From Cyanobacteria bacterium QS_4_48_99 (GTDB lineage Bacteria; Cyanobacteriota; Cyanobacteriia; Cyanobacteriales; Rubidibacteraceae), in the NCBI GenBank assembly GCA_003021505.1, contig PXPT01000045.1, positions 1-41,999 on the forward strand: a stretch of 41,999 bases of DNA. The letters run 5' to 3'. Of the stretch, positions 35,046 through 41,999 are shown piece after piece (positions within the stretch are counted from its first letter, which is position 1; every line of letters begins with the position of its first letter). A model generated the notes under the pieces. That model had not been told where the DNA came from, ran no database searches, and worked only from the letters and a program-made list of their open reading frames with translations. The position numbers and the translations under genes are program-made.

Positions 35046-35096
35046 AATCCCATCAATAAGGCAGAATTGACTCGGTTCAAGGCGTCGCCATTGTAG

Positions 35097-35116
35097 AGAC
35101 GCGAGCGATCGCGTCT
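35097..35116. repeat. Palindrome AGACGCGA-gcga-TCGCGTCT between hpnP and hpnJ
   Basis: A 20-bp stem-loop with a HIP1-like GCGATCGC overlap. It resembles the dispersed GTAGAGACGCG repeat found in cyanobacteria. It might modulate message stability between the two genes. Confidence 0.6.
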
Positions 35117-35146
35117 ATCACCAAGTAACATAGCAAAAGGAGAGAA

Positions 35147-36595
35147 ATGATGAAAAAAACGTTGTTCCTCAGTCCTCCCTCGTTTGATGGGTTTGACGGC
35201 GGTGCTGGTTCCCGATACCAGGCGACGCGCGAAATTACTTCCTTTTGGTATCCCACTTGGTTGGCGCAGCCTGCCGCACTCGTACCAGACAGTAAGCTGG
35301 TGGATGCCCCACCTCACGGTTTAACTGTCGAAGATGTGCTGAAAATTACCAAGGATTACGAACTGGTGATTATGCACACCAGCACGCCGTCTCTACCCAA
35401 TGACGTGAAGTGTGCTGAAGCGATTAAGGCGCAAAACCCGGAGGTGCAAATTGGCTTCATTGGGGCACATGTGGCTGTTCTGCCGGAGGCAACTCTAGAG
35501 GAGAACCCGATTATTGACTTCGCCTGTCGGCACGAATTTGACTACACCTGTAAAGAACTGGCAGAAGGTAAACCCTGGGATGAGATTAAAGGACTAAGCT
35601 ACCGTGACAAAAACGGCAAGTTGCACCATACCCCAGAACGCGAACTGATTCACGACTGGGATTCTATGCCCAGTGTCTTGCCGCGCTACGCCAGTGACCT
35701 CGACATTAACAAATACTACATTGGCTACTTGTTGCACCCTTATGTTTCTTTTTATACTGGGCGCGGCTGTCCGGCGAGATGTAGCTTTTGCCTCTGGCCC
35801 CAAACGATTGGCGGGCATCAGTATCGCACTAAAAGCCCAGAGATGGTGGGAAGGGAAATGGAAGAAGCCAAAGCGATTTTTGGTGATCGCGTACGCGAGT
35901 ATATGTTCGATGATGACACATTTACCATTGATAGGCAACGCGCGATCGCAATTAGCAAACACATGAAGCGGCTCAACCTCACTTGGAGTTGCAATGCCCG
36001 TGCCAACTTGGATTACGACACGCTGAAGCAATTGCGCGACAATGGTTTACGCTTACTACTGGTGGGCTTCGAGTCTGGCAATCAGGAAATTCTCGACCAC
36101 ATCAAAAAAGGCATTAAGCTAGAAAAAGCGCGAGAGTTTATGAAAAATTGCCGCAAACTGGGCATTACTGTCCACGGCACTTTCATGATTGGTTTGCCTG
36201 TCGAAACGCGCGAAACTATCGAGGAGACTATCCGCTTCGCCTGCGAAATCAATCCGCACACGATTCAAGTTTCCATCGCCGCGCCCTACCCAGGCACAGA
36301 ACTTTACGAACAGGCTCAAGCCAACGGCTGGTTTACCAGTGGTTCCCATGTTGCTGCCTCTGGTATTCAAACCGCCACGCTAGAATATCCCAATCTCTCC
36401 AGTGCAGACATCGAAGATGCAGTGGAGCGGATGTACCGCCAGTTCTACTTTCGTCCCAAAGCTATCCTACCAATTGTCCGAGAAATGGCCAGCGATCGCC
36501 AGATGCTAGTGCGTCGCCTTCGCGAGGGCAGGGAATTTTTCTCCTACTTGAAAAAACGCCGTACTCAAGCTACCTCTCTATCCACTGGAGGATGA
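35147..36595 (+). CDS. hpnJ: Hopanoid biosynthesis radical SAM protein HpnJ
   Basis: HpnJ acts late in hopanoid head-group synthesis; it is needed to convert bacteriohopanetetrol glucosamine into the cyclitol ether. The 482 residues start MMKKTLFLSPPSFDGFDGGAGSRYQ, the HpnJ signature, then a B12-binding-like domain and the radical SAM motif CPARCSFC (Cys 208, 212, 215), with FDDDTFTIDRQ and LLVGFESGNQEILDHIKKG. AGGAGAG before the ATG is a good ribosome site. It sits 100 bp after HpnP, and the pair is the usual core of methylated, cyclitol-bearing hopanoid clusters. Confidence 0.92.
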   Translation: MMKKTLFLSPPSFDGFDGGAGSRYQATREITSFWYPTWLAQPAALVPDSKLVDAPPHGLTVEDVLKITKDYELVIMHTSTPSLPNDVKCAEAIKAQNPEVQIGFIGAHVAVLPEATLEENPIIDFACRHEFDYTCKELAEGKPWDEIKGLSYRDKNGKLHHTPERELIHDWDSMPSVLPRYASDLDINKYYIGYLLHPYVSFYTGRGCPARCSFCLWPQTIGGHQYRTKSPEMVGREMEEAKAIFGDRVREYMFDDDTFTIDRQRAIAISKHMKRLNLTWSCNARANLDYDTLKQLRDNGLRLLLVGFESGNQEILDHIKKGIKLEKAREFMKNCRKLGITVHGTFMIGLPVETRETIEETIRFACEINPHTIQVSIAAPYPGTELYEQAQANGWFTSGSHVAASGIQTATLEYPNLSSADIEDAVERMYRQFYFRPKAILPIVREMASDRQMLVRRLREGREFFSYLKKRRTQATSLSTGG

Positions 36596-36747
36596 AGCAA
36601 ATGCAAAAATTTGTAAGACTCTAACTCTGACAAGGTTTAATTACCAGCCCAACAGAAAGCTGCAGCAATGCCGTCAGGCTTAACAGTTCGTCTCTATAGA
36701 GGCTTTGAGCTGACCAACGACAACGGTAGAAAAACCATGGTATCGCC

Positions 36748-37215
36748 GTGAAAAGTTTTATCGTCATTTCATTAATCGTCTTGTTTAAGGTCATAGGTGA
36801 TGTCAGTTTAAGCTATGGTCTCCAAGCAATGGACGAATTAGAGCTGCTCAACCCTATGGCTTTGCTTGCCTTCGGGCTTCAGACACTCCTAAACCCCTGG
36901 GTTATTCTGGGCATGGTATTTCTACTGAGCTACTCTCTTTTGTACCTCTGCTCGCTTTCATGGCTAGACCTCAGCTTTTTGATTCCGATGACTGCATCTG
37001 GCTACGTGCTACATGCTGTGTTCGCATGGCTGTTGCTCGGTGAGGAAATTGCTTCCACTAGGTGGGCAGGTACAGGCATAATTACGATTGGTGTCTTAGT
37101 TGTGGGCTGGGGCGGTCGTGAGAGAAGCGGGCGGAGAGCACTATTAAACTCGTTTATACGGCGAAAAACTAAAACACGAAACCGTCAAAAAGAAACTAAT
37201 CAACGGAAGAGGTGA
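36748..37215 (+). CDS. Half-size EamA (DMT) membrane transporter, copy 1
   Basis: A 155-residue protein with four helices (about residues 3-22, 34-46, 49-71, 78-98, 102-120), the size of one EamA repeat and of SMR/ArnE-type subunits. It starts at GTG 36748. Conserved features: DVSLSYGLQAM, a Pro-containing LSFLIPMTASGYVLHAVFAWLLLGEEI and ARWAGTGIITIGVLVVG, the typical C-terminal EamA pattern. The C-terminal tail is basic. Two half-size subunits make an ArnEF-like flippase in other systems, so with copy 2 it may flip a lipid-linked substrate for the nearby ArnT-like enzyme. Confidence 0.8.
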   Translation: MKSFIVISLIVLFKVIGDVSLSYGLQAMDELELLNPMALLAFGLQTLLNPWVILGMVFLLSYSLLYLCSLSWLDLSFLIPMTASGYVLHAVFAWLLLGEEIASTRWAGTGIITIGVLVVGWGGRERSGRRALLNSFIRRKTKTRNRQKETNQRKR

Positions 37216-37296
37216 CAAAACAATTAAACGATGCTCGCGCGTCGCAGTATTTCTGCGCGTCGGTTAAAAATTAAAAATTAGAAAGTGAGTGTGCAA

Positions 37297-37313
37297 GTAG
37301 GAGATGTTCCTAC
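37297..37313 (+). repeat. Small hairpin GTAGGA/TCCTAC in the gap before the second EamA gene
   Basis: A six-base stem (37297-37302 and 37308-37313) around a five-base loop with no T run. It lies in a 206-bp gap of otherwise repetitive DNA. Its role is unclear. Confidence 0.4.
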
Positions 37314-37421
37314 AGACATATCACGGTCGCGGGTTCATTCCGGAGGAGCTGTGTCCTGCTCAAAGCGGGTATAGGCACTCAAGAATTAAAAACTGAATTC
37401 GGAGCAAAGCGAGGAGGCACT

Positions 37422-37790
37422 ATGGGAGTTGGGATTATCGTTATCATGATGGTGCTTACGAACACTGCGGGAGCATTACTTGTATCTCGAGGAATGAAAC
37501 AAGTAGGTGAAATTTCCACGCTGCAACCCCGAGAGCTGTTAAAGATTTTCCGCCACGGCGTGCTGAAGAATTACCTGGTCATATTGGGTTTCTTGTCCCA
37601 AGTTTGCACGTTCTTTTTGTTTTTGGCTGCGCTGAACTTAGCTAATTTGAGTTGGGTAATCCCGATGGGTGCACTTGGTTATTTGGTCAGTGTATTAGGC
37701 GCGAAATTATTTCTCAAAGAGCAGTTTACAAAAGAGCGATGGATTGGAACTGTGATTATCGGCATTGGCGTTGTTTTAGTCTCGCTCTAA
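37422..37790 (+). CDS. Half-size EamA (DMT) membrane transporter, copy 2
   Basis: A 122-residue four-helix protein with the pattern VSRGMKQVGE, HGVLKNYLVILGFLSQVC, LANLSWVIPMGALGYLVSVLGAKLFLKEQF and RWIGTVIIGIGVVLVSL. The ATG at 37422 follows AGGAGG. It is a paralogue of copy 1 (37215 gap of 200 bp) and probably its heterodimer partner. Its stop is immediately followed by the stop of a minus-strand EamA gene (end 37791), so the two pairs face each other tail to tail. Confidence 0.8.
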   Translation: MGVGIIVIMMVLTNTAGALLVSRGMKQVGEISTLQPRELLKIFRHGVLKNYLVILGFLSQVCTFFLFLAALNLANLSWVIPMGALGYLVSVLGAKLFLKEQFTKERWIGTVIIGIGVVLVSL

Positions 37791-38198
37791 TCACCTAGTG
37801 TTTATCAGCCCGACAAGACCGACTACGACTACAGAGACGCCCACCCATCTCAGCAAAGTGACTCGCTCGCGAAGTATATATTGAGCCAAGATAGTCTCAA
37901 GGATGTAAGTAGATGCCATCAGAGGCACAACCATGGTGACAGCAGCTACTCGCATTGCCAGGAGATAGCCGCCAAAATGAACTGCCAAAACAGCAATGCC
38001 CAGCCACAGTTTCCAGTTATGGGTAATGCCCGACTGCTGGAGATACTGGAAAAGCGTGCGTGGATTGAGCAGTTTCTGGATACCGCCGAATGAGTCAGCA
38101 GTGGGACCACCAACCTTCATAGTTCCCTCTTTGATTAGAAAGTCCCCGACGACAGAGCCAATAATTGCTATAGCCATACCAATCGCGAAGTAAGCCAT
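37791..38198 (-). CDS. Half-size EamA (DMT) membrane transporter, copy 3
   Basis: Started at ATG 38198, where TAATG couples it to the upstream gene: its A is the last base of that gene's TAA. This gives 135 residues. Pattern: IGSVVGDFLIKEGTMKVGG, WLGIAVLAVHFGGYLLAMRVAAVTMVVPLMASTYILETILAQYILRERV and LRWVGVSVVVVGLVGL. The longer frame to 38264 adds non-conserved residues and is rejected. It forms a translationally coupled pair with copy 4. Confidence 0.82.
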   Translation of the reverse strand: MAYFAIGMAIAIIGSVVGDFLIKEGTMKVGGPTADSFGGIQKLLNPRTLFQYLQQSGITHNWKLWLGIAVLAVHFGGYLLAMRVAAVTMVVPLMASTYILETILAQYILRERVTLLRWVGVSVVVVGLVGLINTR

Positions 38199-38677
38199 TA
38201 ATCTTCCCCCCCGGTAAGTCCAATTATGGTGACACCGACCAAGATAACTACAATTGCCCCCCACCGCTCAAGTGTAACCTCCTCACCCAAAAAAGCCTGA
38301 GCTAGCAAAGCTGTGGCGACGTAGGTGCAAGCGCCCCGCATGGGCACCACAAAACTTAGTGGACCTAGGCGCAGGGCTTGTGCGAAAGTGACGAATTGGA
38401 TTAGGATTAGCACAATCGCTAGAATCAGCCAGACGTTTGTTAGCATATGCAGCGCTGCATCAGGAATATCGGAAAGGGAATTTACTGTAAAAGCCCTATC
38501 CCCGCTCACGCTGTACTTAATTAATACGTCTGCCGATGACGCTGTTATTACCACTAAAATGAAGGAAATAATAAAATTCCTACGCTTCCCGCGCGGGATT
38601 CCTCCGGTTCGCTGCGCTTCCTCTATGGGGTCGGCTGGCGAATGACCGTTATCTGATTGATTGCGTCGATTAGCCAT
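38198..38677 (-). CDS. Half-size EamA (DMT) membrane transporter, copy 4
   Basis: A 159-residue protein with a polar N-terminus of about 33 residues (rich in Arg/Asn, partly repeat-derived near the PRGKRR segment) and four helices: ISFILVVITASSADVLIKYSV, LTNVWLILAIVLILIQFVTFAQAL, LSFVVPMRGACTYVATALLAQAFLGEEV and RWGAIVVILVGVTIIGL. Together with copy 3 it forms a second half-transporter pair. The pattern ArnE/ArnF, two small subunits per flippase, is the closest functional precedent. Confidence 0.8.
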   Translation of the reverse strand: MANRRNQSDNGHSPADPIEEAQRTGGIPRGKRRNFIISFILVVITASSADVLIKYSVSGDRAFTVNSLSDIPDAALHMLTNVWLILAIVLILIQFVTFAQALRLGPLSFVVPMRGACTYVATALLAQAFLGEEVTLERWGAIVVILVGVTIIGLTGGED

Positions 38678-38809
38678 TAGCGAGAACCTTTTTCATGACC
38701 ATATGTGATGAGCTTTTAATCAGCATGACTCACCTAGATTAGCAATTCATATATCTAAAGTTAACTAAACAGTATTTTCAAGGTATTAAATGAGATGACT
38801 TTCCCCCCG

Positions 38810-38868
38810 TTAATGGCTAATGGTTAATCGCTAATGGCAATTCGCAATTAGCAATGAACAATTAGCAA
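38810..38868. repeat. TTAATGGCTAATGG-type tandem low-complexity repeat
   Basis: Short units of TAATGG, AATCGCTAATGGC and CAATTAGCAATGAACAATTAGC between the EamA pair and the carbamoyltransferase; inverted TAATTGC/GCAATTA units can pair. This is the common cyanobacterial intergenic repeat type. Confidence 0.6.
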
Positions 38869-38882
38869 GGGATTTAAAAAAT

Positions 38883-40568
38883 ATGGTCTACACCTTGGGA
38901 GTAATTTGTCATGGAACCCATGATGCAGCAGCAGTTCTGCTCGAAGATGGTCAGGTAGTGGCAAGCGCTGAGGAAGAACGCTTTTCTCGCAAAAAGTTTG
39001 ATAATCGCTTTCCGGCACAAGCGATTGAATTTTGTTTAGCAAAAGCGGGAATTACTTCTCAAGAACTTTCAGCGATTGGTTATGGGTTCGACCCCAGGCG
39101 AAAGGTAGGATTGAAGGCGCTATATGTCCTCAAACACTTTCCCCAGTCTGTGGAAATGGTAGTCAATGGGGTACCAATAGCACGGCGAATGAATGGCATC
39201 GAACAGGATTTTCGAGAGCATCTGGGCTACACAGGTTCGGTGTATCGCCTCAATCATCATCTCTGCCATGCTGCCAGCACATTCCTGGCCTCTCCTTTTG
39301 AAGAGGCTGCCGTTCTCGCCCTTGATTGTATGGGAGATTGGGAGTCTTGCTGGTGGGGTTTAGGTAAGGGCCACCATATTAGCGAGCTAGAAGTGACGGA
39401 TTGGCCCCAGTCCCTAGGATTGGTGTACATGACTTTCACTGATTACTTGGGCTTCCAACCTTTATCTGATGAATATAAGGTGATGGGTTTAGCTTCCTAT
39501 GGTGAACCGCGCTACATCGAGCAGATGCAAGAAATCTTTTGGGCAACGCCTCAAAGCTACCAGCTTAACCTGGACTACTTTAACCTTAAACTTCAGCCCA
39601 CTCCCCCTTTATATAGCCAAAAACTAGTAGAGCGCTTTGGTCGGGCTTTAAGCAAGTTTGACCACTCTATCCCCCAATATTACCGAGATATTGCCGCCTC
39701 CCTGCAAGCTCAACTAGAACAAGTGATTTTTCACCTGGTTAAGAAAGTCGTTGCCACAACAGGCAGCCGCAACCTCTGTTTAGCAGGCGGTGTTGCCATG
39801 AACTCGGCTGCCAACGGTAAGATTCCAACTCGAGGGTTAGTCGATGCGCTCTATGTTCCCCCTTGTGCCGCTGACCCTGGTGTTGCTCTAGGGGCAGCCT
39901 ATCTCGCTTACCAAGCCACTACGGGCAAGCCTCAGCGCCAAGTGTTAGACACGGCGTTGCTGGGACCAGAATATAACGACGAGCAAATTCTAGTAGCAAT
40001 TCAACATCGCGGGCTGCAAGCACATCCTCTCAGCAACCCCTCTCAGCAAGCAGCGAAACTGTTAACCGAAAGCAAGGTGGTGGGGTGGTTTCAGGGGCGC
40101 ATGGAATTTGGTCAACGCGCTTTGGGGGCACGCTCAATTTTAGCTGACCCGCGATTAGCAGAAATGAAGGATATTGTCAATAAAAAAATTAAGTTTCGGG
40201 AGGGCTTTCGTCCGTTTGCCCCTTCTGTTTTGGAAGAATCTGTGGCGGAATACTTCCACTACGATGCACCTGTGCCGTTTATGACGCAGGTTTATCCGGT
40301 GCGCGAGGAAAAACAGGCAAAAATCCCAGCAGTAACTCATGTAGACGGAACTGCCAGAGTGCAAACGGTTTCCATCTCAGCTAATCCCCGATACTGGCAC
40401 TTGATTGATGCCTTTTATAAACTAACGGGGGTTCCGGTAGTTTTGAATACTTCCTTTAATGTTAAGGGTCAACCAATTGTAAACACACCCGCAGAAGCCC
40501 TAGACACATTCTTGAACACGGAAATGGATGCTCTTGTCTGTGGCGGCTATCTCGTTGTGAAAGATTAA
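38883..40568 (+). CDS. Carbamoyltransferase, NodU/CmcH family
   Basis: This family uses carbamoyl phosphate and ATP to place a carbamoyl group on a hydroxyl or amine of a sugar or antibiotic through a carbamoyl-adenylate. The 561 residues show the N-terminal ASKHA/Kae1-like domain (GVICHGTHDAAAVLLEDGQVVASAEEERFSRKKFDNRFP; metal His in NHHLCHAAS; GGVAMNSAANGK) and the YrdC-like C-terminal domain from about residue 370 (GRMEFGQRALGARSILADPR, FRPFAPSVLEE, TSFNVKGQPIVNTP). All are intact. It stands between the EamA pair and HpnI inside the hopanoid cluster. Carbamoylated bacteriohopanetetrols are known natural products, so a hopanoid hydroxyl is the likely acceptor. That target is inferred from location only. 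Confidence 0.85.
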   Translation: MVYTLGVICHGTHDAAAVLLEDGQVVASAEEERFSRKKFDNRFPAQAIEFCLAKAGITSQELSAIGYGFDPRRKVGLKALYVLKHFPQSVEMVVNGVPIARRMNGIEQDFREHLGYTGSVYRLNHHLCHAASTFLASPFEEAAVLALDCMGDWESCWWGLGKGHHISELEVTDWPQSLGLVYMTFTDYLGFQPLSDEYKVMGLASYGEPRYIEQMQEIFWATPQSYQLNLDYFNLKLQPTPPLYSQKLVERFGRALSKFDHSIPQYYRDIAASLQAQLEQVIFHLVKKVVATTGSRNLCLAGGVAMNSAANGKIPTRGLVDALYVPPCAADPGVALGAAYLAYQATTGKPQRQVLDTALLGPEYNDEQILVAIQHRGLQAHPLSNPSQQAAKLLTESKVVGWFQGRMEFGQRALGARSILADPRLAEMKDIVNKKIKFREGFRPFAPSVLEESVAEYFHYDAPVPFMTQVYPVREEKQAKIPAVTHVDGTARVQTVSISANPRYWHLIDAFYKLTGVPVVLNTSFNVKGQPIVNTPAEALDTFLNTEMDALVCGGYLVVKD

Positions 40569-40642
40569 AAACTATAGACCTAGCACATCTTTTGTCAGGG
40601 TTCGTATGATTTTGGTGCAGGGATAGATATATATTAATCCCT

Positions 40643-41869
40643 ATGATGACGTATTTGCACCAACTACTAATTTCCTTAAAAGACCCTGGATTTTATTTTC
40701 TACTCTTACTTGTGATCTTGTGCTTATCGGCAATTTGGTATTATTTTTACACAATTTATGCAGCGATCGCATTTTTCTCCCATTCCACACCCAACAACTC
40801 CGAGTTCCACCCGCCTGTTACTATCCTCAAGCCCATTTGCGGTCTCGACCTCGATACCTACGAAAACTTCGCCTCCTTCTGCCAACAAGATTACCCAGAG
40901 TACCAAATCATCTTCGGTGTGCGCGACGCGCAAGACCCCTGTGTGGAAGTTGTCAAAAAACTAATCCATAACTTCCCAGAAACTGATATTCGTCTGGTGG
41001 TGAGCGATGAGGCAATTGGCACTAATCTTAAAGTTAGCAATCTTGCCCATGCCTATGCCCATGCCAAGTATTCCATCTTGCTCCTTGCCGATAGCGATAT
41101 CCGCGTCGGTTCAGATTATTTGAAGCGAATTGTCCAGCCCATGCGTGACCCAGACGTTGGTGTTGTCACCTGCCTTTACCGTCCACTAGTGCGAGGATGG
41201 GTAGCAATCCTAGAAGCAGTCGGGATTTCTACGGACTACCATGCAGGCGTTTTCGCTGCCAGAAAACTAGAGGGAATGAAGTTTGCCCTGGGACCAACCA
41301 TTGCCATTCGCAAAACTGCGCTCGAAGCGATCGGCGGATTTGCGGCAATTGCCGATTATTTGGCGGATGACTACCAACTTGGCTACCAGCCCACCCAAGC
41401 AGGCTATCAGGTCGTGCTGTCCGACTACATTATCGATCACGTCATTAGAACAGAAAGCCTGAGCGATTTAATCCATCGTCAGATTCGCTGGGCTTACTGT
41501 GGTCGAGTCTCTCGACCTGGGAGCTATCTCGGTCTCATTTTTACCCAAGGCATAGCCGCCAGTTTATTATTGTTGATAGTAACTCGCGGAGCGCTTTTAG
41601 CCTGGGTAGTTGCTGGTGTCACCTGGATGGCGAGATTAGCAATGGGCTGGGTGGTGGGAGTCAGCAGGCTTGGCGACCCGGTGGCAAAAAAGTTTCTATG
41701 GCTTATCCCGATTAGTGACCTCATCGGCTTGGCGCTTTGGTGCTACAGCTTGTTTGGCAACACCATTAATTGGCGCGGCAGGCAACTGAGGCTAGTTGAA
41801 GACGGTAAGCTAGTGCCCATCGCCACCGATTCGGTAACAGAATCTCAGTATCCTGATTCTCGAAAATGA
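40643..41869 (+). CDS. hpnI: Hopanoid glycosyltransferase HpnI
   Basis: HpnI transfers N-acetylglucosamine to bacteriohopanetetrol, the first step of the head-group pathway that continues with HpnK and HpnJ. The 408-residue protein has an N-terminal membrane helix (about 17-44), then a GT2/GT21 fold like ceramide glucosyltransferase: VTILKPICGLDLDTYENFASFCQQDYPEYQ, GVRDAQDP, ADSD (Asp 150, 152, the metal-binding DxD type), YLADDYQLG, and the product-binding Q-x-x-R-W as HRQIRWAY. The C-terminal membrane helices follow. It is 75 bp after the carbamoyltransferase, same strand. The name is from the family pattern and the neighbours HpnP and HpnJ. Confidence 0.88.
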   Translation: MMTYLHQLLISLKDPGFYFLLLLVILCLSAIWYYFYTIYAAIAFFSHSTPNNSEFHPPVTILKPICGLDLDTYENFASFCQQDYPEYQIIFGVRDAQDPCVEVVKKLIHNFPETDIRLVVSDEAIGTNLKVSNLAHAYAHAKYSILLLADSDIRVGSDYLKRIVQPMRDPDVGVVTCLYRPLVRGWVAILEAVGISTDYHAGVFAARKLEGMKFALGPTIAIRKTALEAIGGFAAIADYLADDYQLGYQPTQAGYQVVLSDYIIDHVIRTESLSDLIHRQIRWAYCGRVSRPGSYLGLIFTQGIAASLLLLIVTRGALLAWVVAGVTWMARLAMGWVVGVSRLGDPVAKKFLWLIPISDLIGLALWCYSLFGNTINWRGRQLRLVEDGKLVPIATDSVTESQYPDSRK

Positions 41870-41999
41870 CCATCCCTTACAGCAGTACGCAAATACGTTA
41901 GGACATTGCTGGAAGGCGGCATCCACGCAGTCCCGAAAGCGCTCCAATTCCTCCCACCTTTGCTTCATCCCATTCTTAGAGCACGAACCACCAAGGCTC
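41870..41999. other. Right edge, no gene assigned
   Basis: 130 bp beyond hpnI. A short open stretch on the minus strand (rich in Arg, Cys and Phe) reaches the window edge, but it resembles nothing I know. It may be the end of another gene or chance. Confidence 0.3.

Noticed and set aside
36148-36624. 158-codon open frame overlapping the end of hpnJ in another frame
   Set aside because: Its composition (Arg, Ser, His-rich) is typical of an out-of-frame shadow, and HpnJ is clear through this region.
37325-37350. GCGGGTTCATTCC, reminiscent of a tRNA T-arm
   Set aside because: No acceptor stem, D-arm or anticodon arm can be built around it; not a tRNA.
41812-41999. Minus-strand open frame at the right edge
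   Set aside because: It overlaps the end of hpnI, has no recognisable family and is cut by the window; not reported as a gene.

Overview
The window looks like chromosomal DNA of a filamentous or otherwise large-genome cyanobacterium. HIP1 octamers (GCGATCGC) are scattered throughout. Cyanobacterial families of otherwise unknown function are present (DUF4079, DUF1997, a Nif11-type small protein, a SigC-like group 2 sigma factor). Intergenic DNA is full of short palindromic and low-complexity repeats of the kind found in Microcoleus/Coleofasciculus/Nostoc-type genomes. The genus is not determined from sequence alone.

Layout. Positions 1-900 hold the edge of a TnpB-type insertion sequence that appears to have truncated an aldo/keto reductase gene, beside a MerR regulator with two look-alike operator palindromes. 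Positions 1065-8188 are mostly ordinary chromosome: an alpha/beta hydrolase, cobI (precorrin-2 C20-methyltransferase), a chimeric ORF stitched from fragments of other genes, a PfkB heptose-kinase-like gene, DUF4079, DUF1997, typA/bipA and a Nif11-like small protein. Positions 8519-21035 form a metal/redox island: a decayed RppA/RppB-like two-component system, a methyltransferase, a Gly/Ser/Tyr-rich repeat protein, a tandem family of Cys-rich four-helix (DUF326/Csp-type) copper proteins, a CopB-type Cu/Ag P-type ATPase, a Rieske protein, a type II NADH dehydrogenase, a His-rich DUF2231-type membrane protein and a DUF4396 protein. Several of these genes carry in-frame stops or one-base frameshifts. 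A second TnpB element lies at 21177-22500. Positions 22504-29760 return to ordinary chromosome: TMEM14, SRPBCC, a CPXCG small protein coupled to a radical SAM protein, priA and a sigC-like sigma factor.

Positions 30250-41869 are the most interesting part, a hopanoid tailoring cluster. In order it has a squalene/phytoene synthase-family protein, an ArnT-like lipid-dependent glycosyltransferase, HpnP (B12 radical SAM hopanoid C-2 methylase), HpnJ (radical SAM), two half-size EamA proteins on the + strand facing two more on the - strand, a NodU/CmcH-family carbamoyltransferase, and HpnI (hopanoid glycosyltransferase). Known biology says HpnP makes 2-methylhopanoids and HpnI-HpnK-HpnJ make the glucosamine and cyclitol-ether head groups of bacteriohopanetetrol. 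No HpnK, squalene-hopene cyclase, HpnH or HpnG is visible here. The carbamoyltransferase, the ArnT-like enzyme and the four EamA half-transporters suggest a further head-group decoration and flipping system that is not part of the textbook pathway; that is inference from gene order.

No rRNA, convincing tRNA or CRISPR array was found. A recurring 11-bp-period motif (TTCAT repeats) near the methyltransferase, copper and Rieske genes looks like an operator of an OmpR-type regulator.
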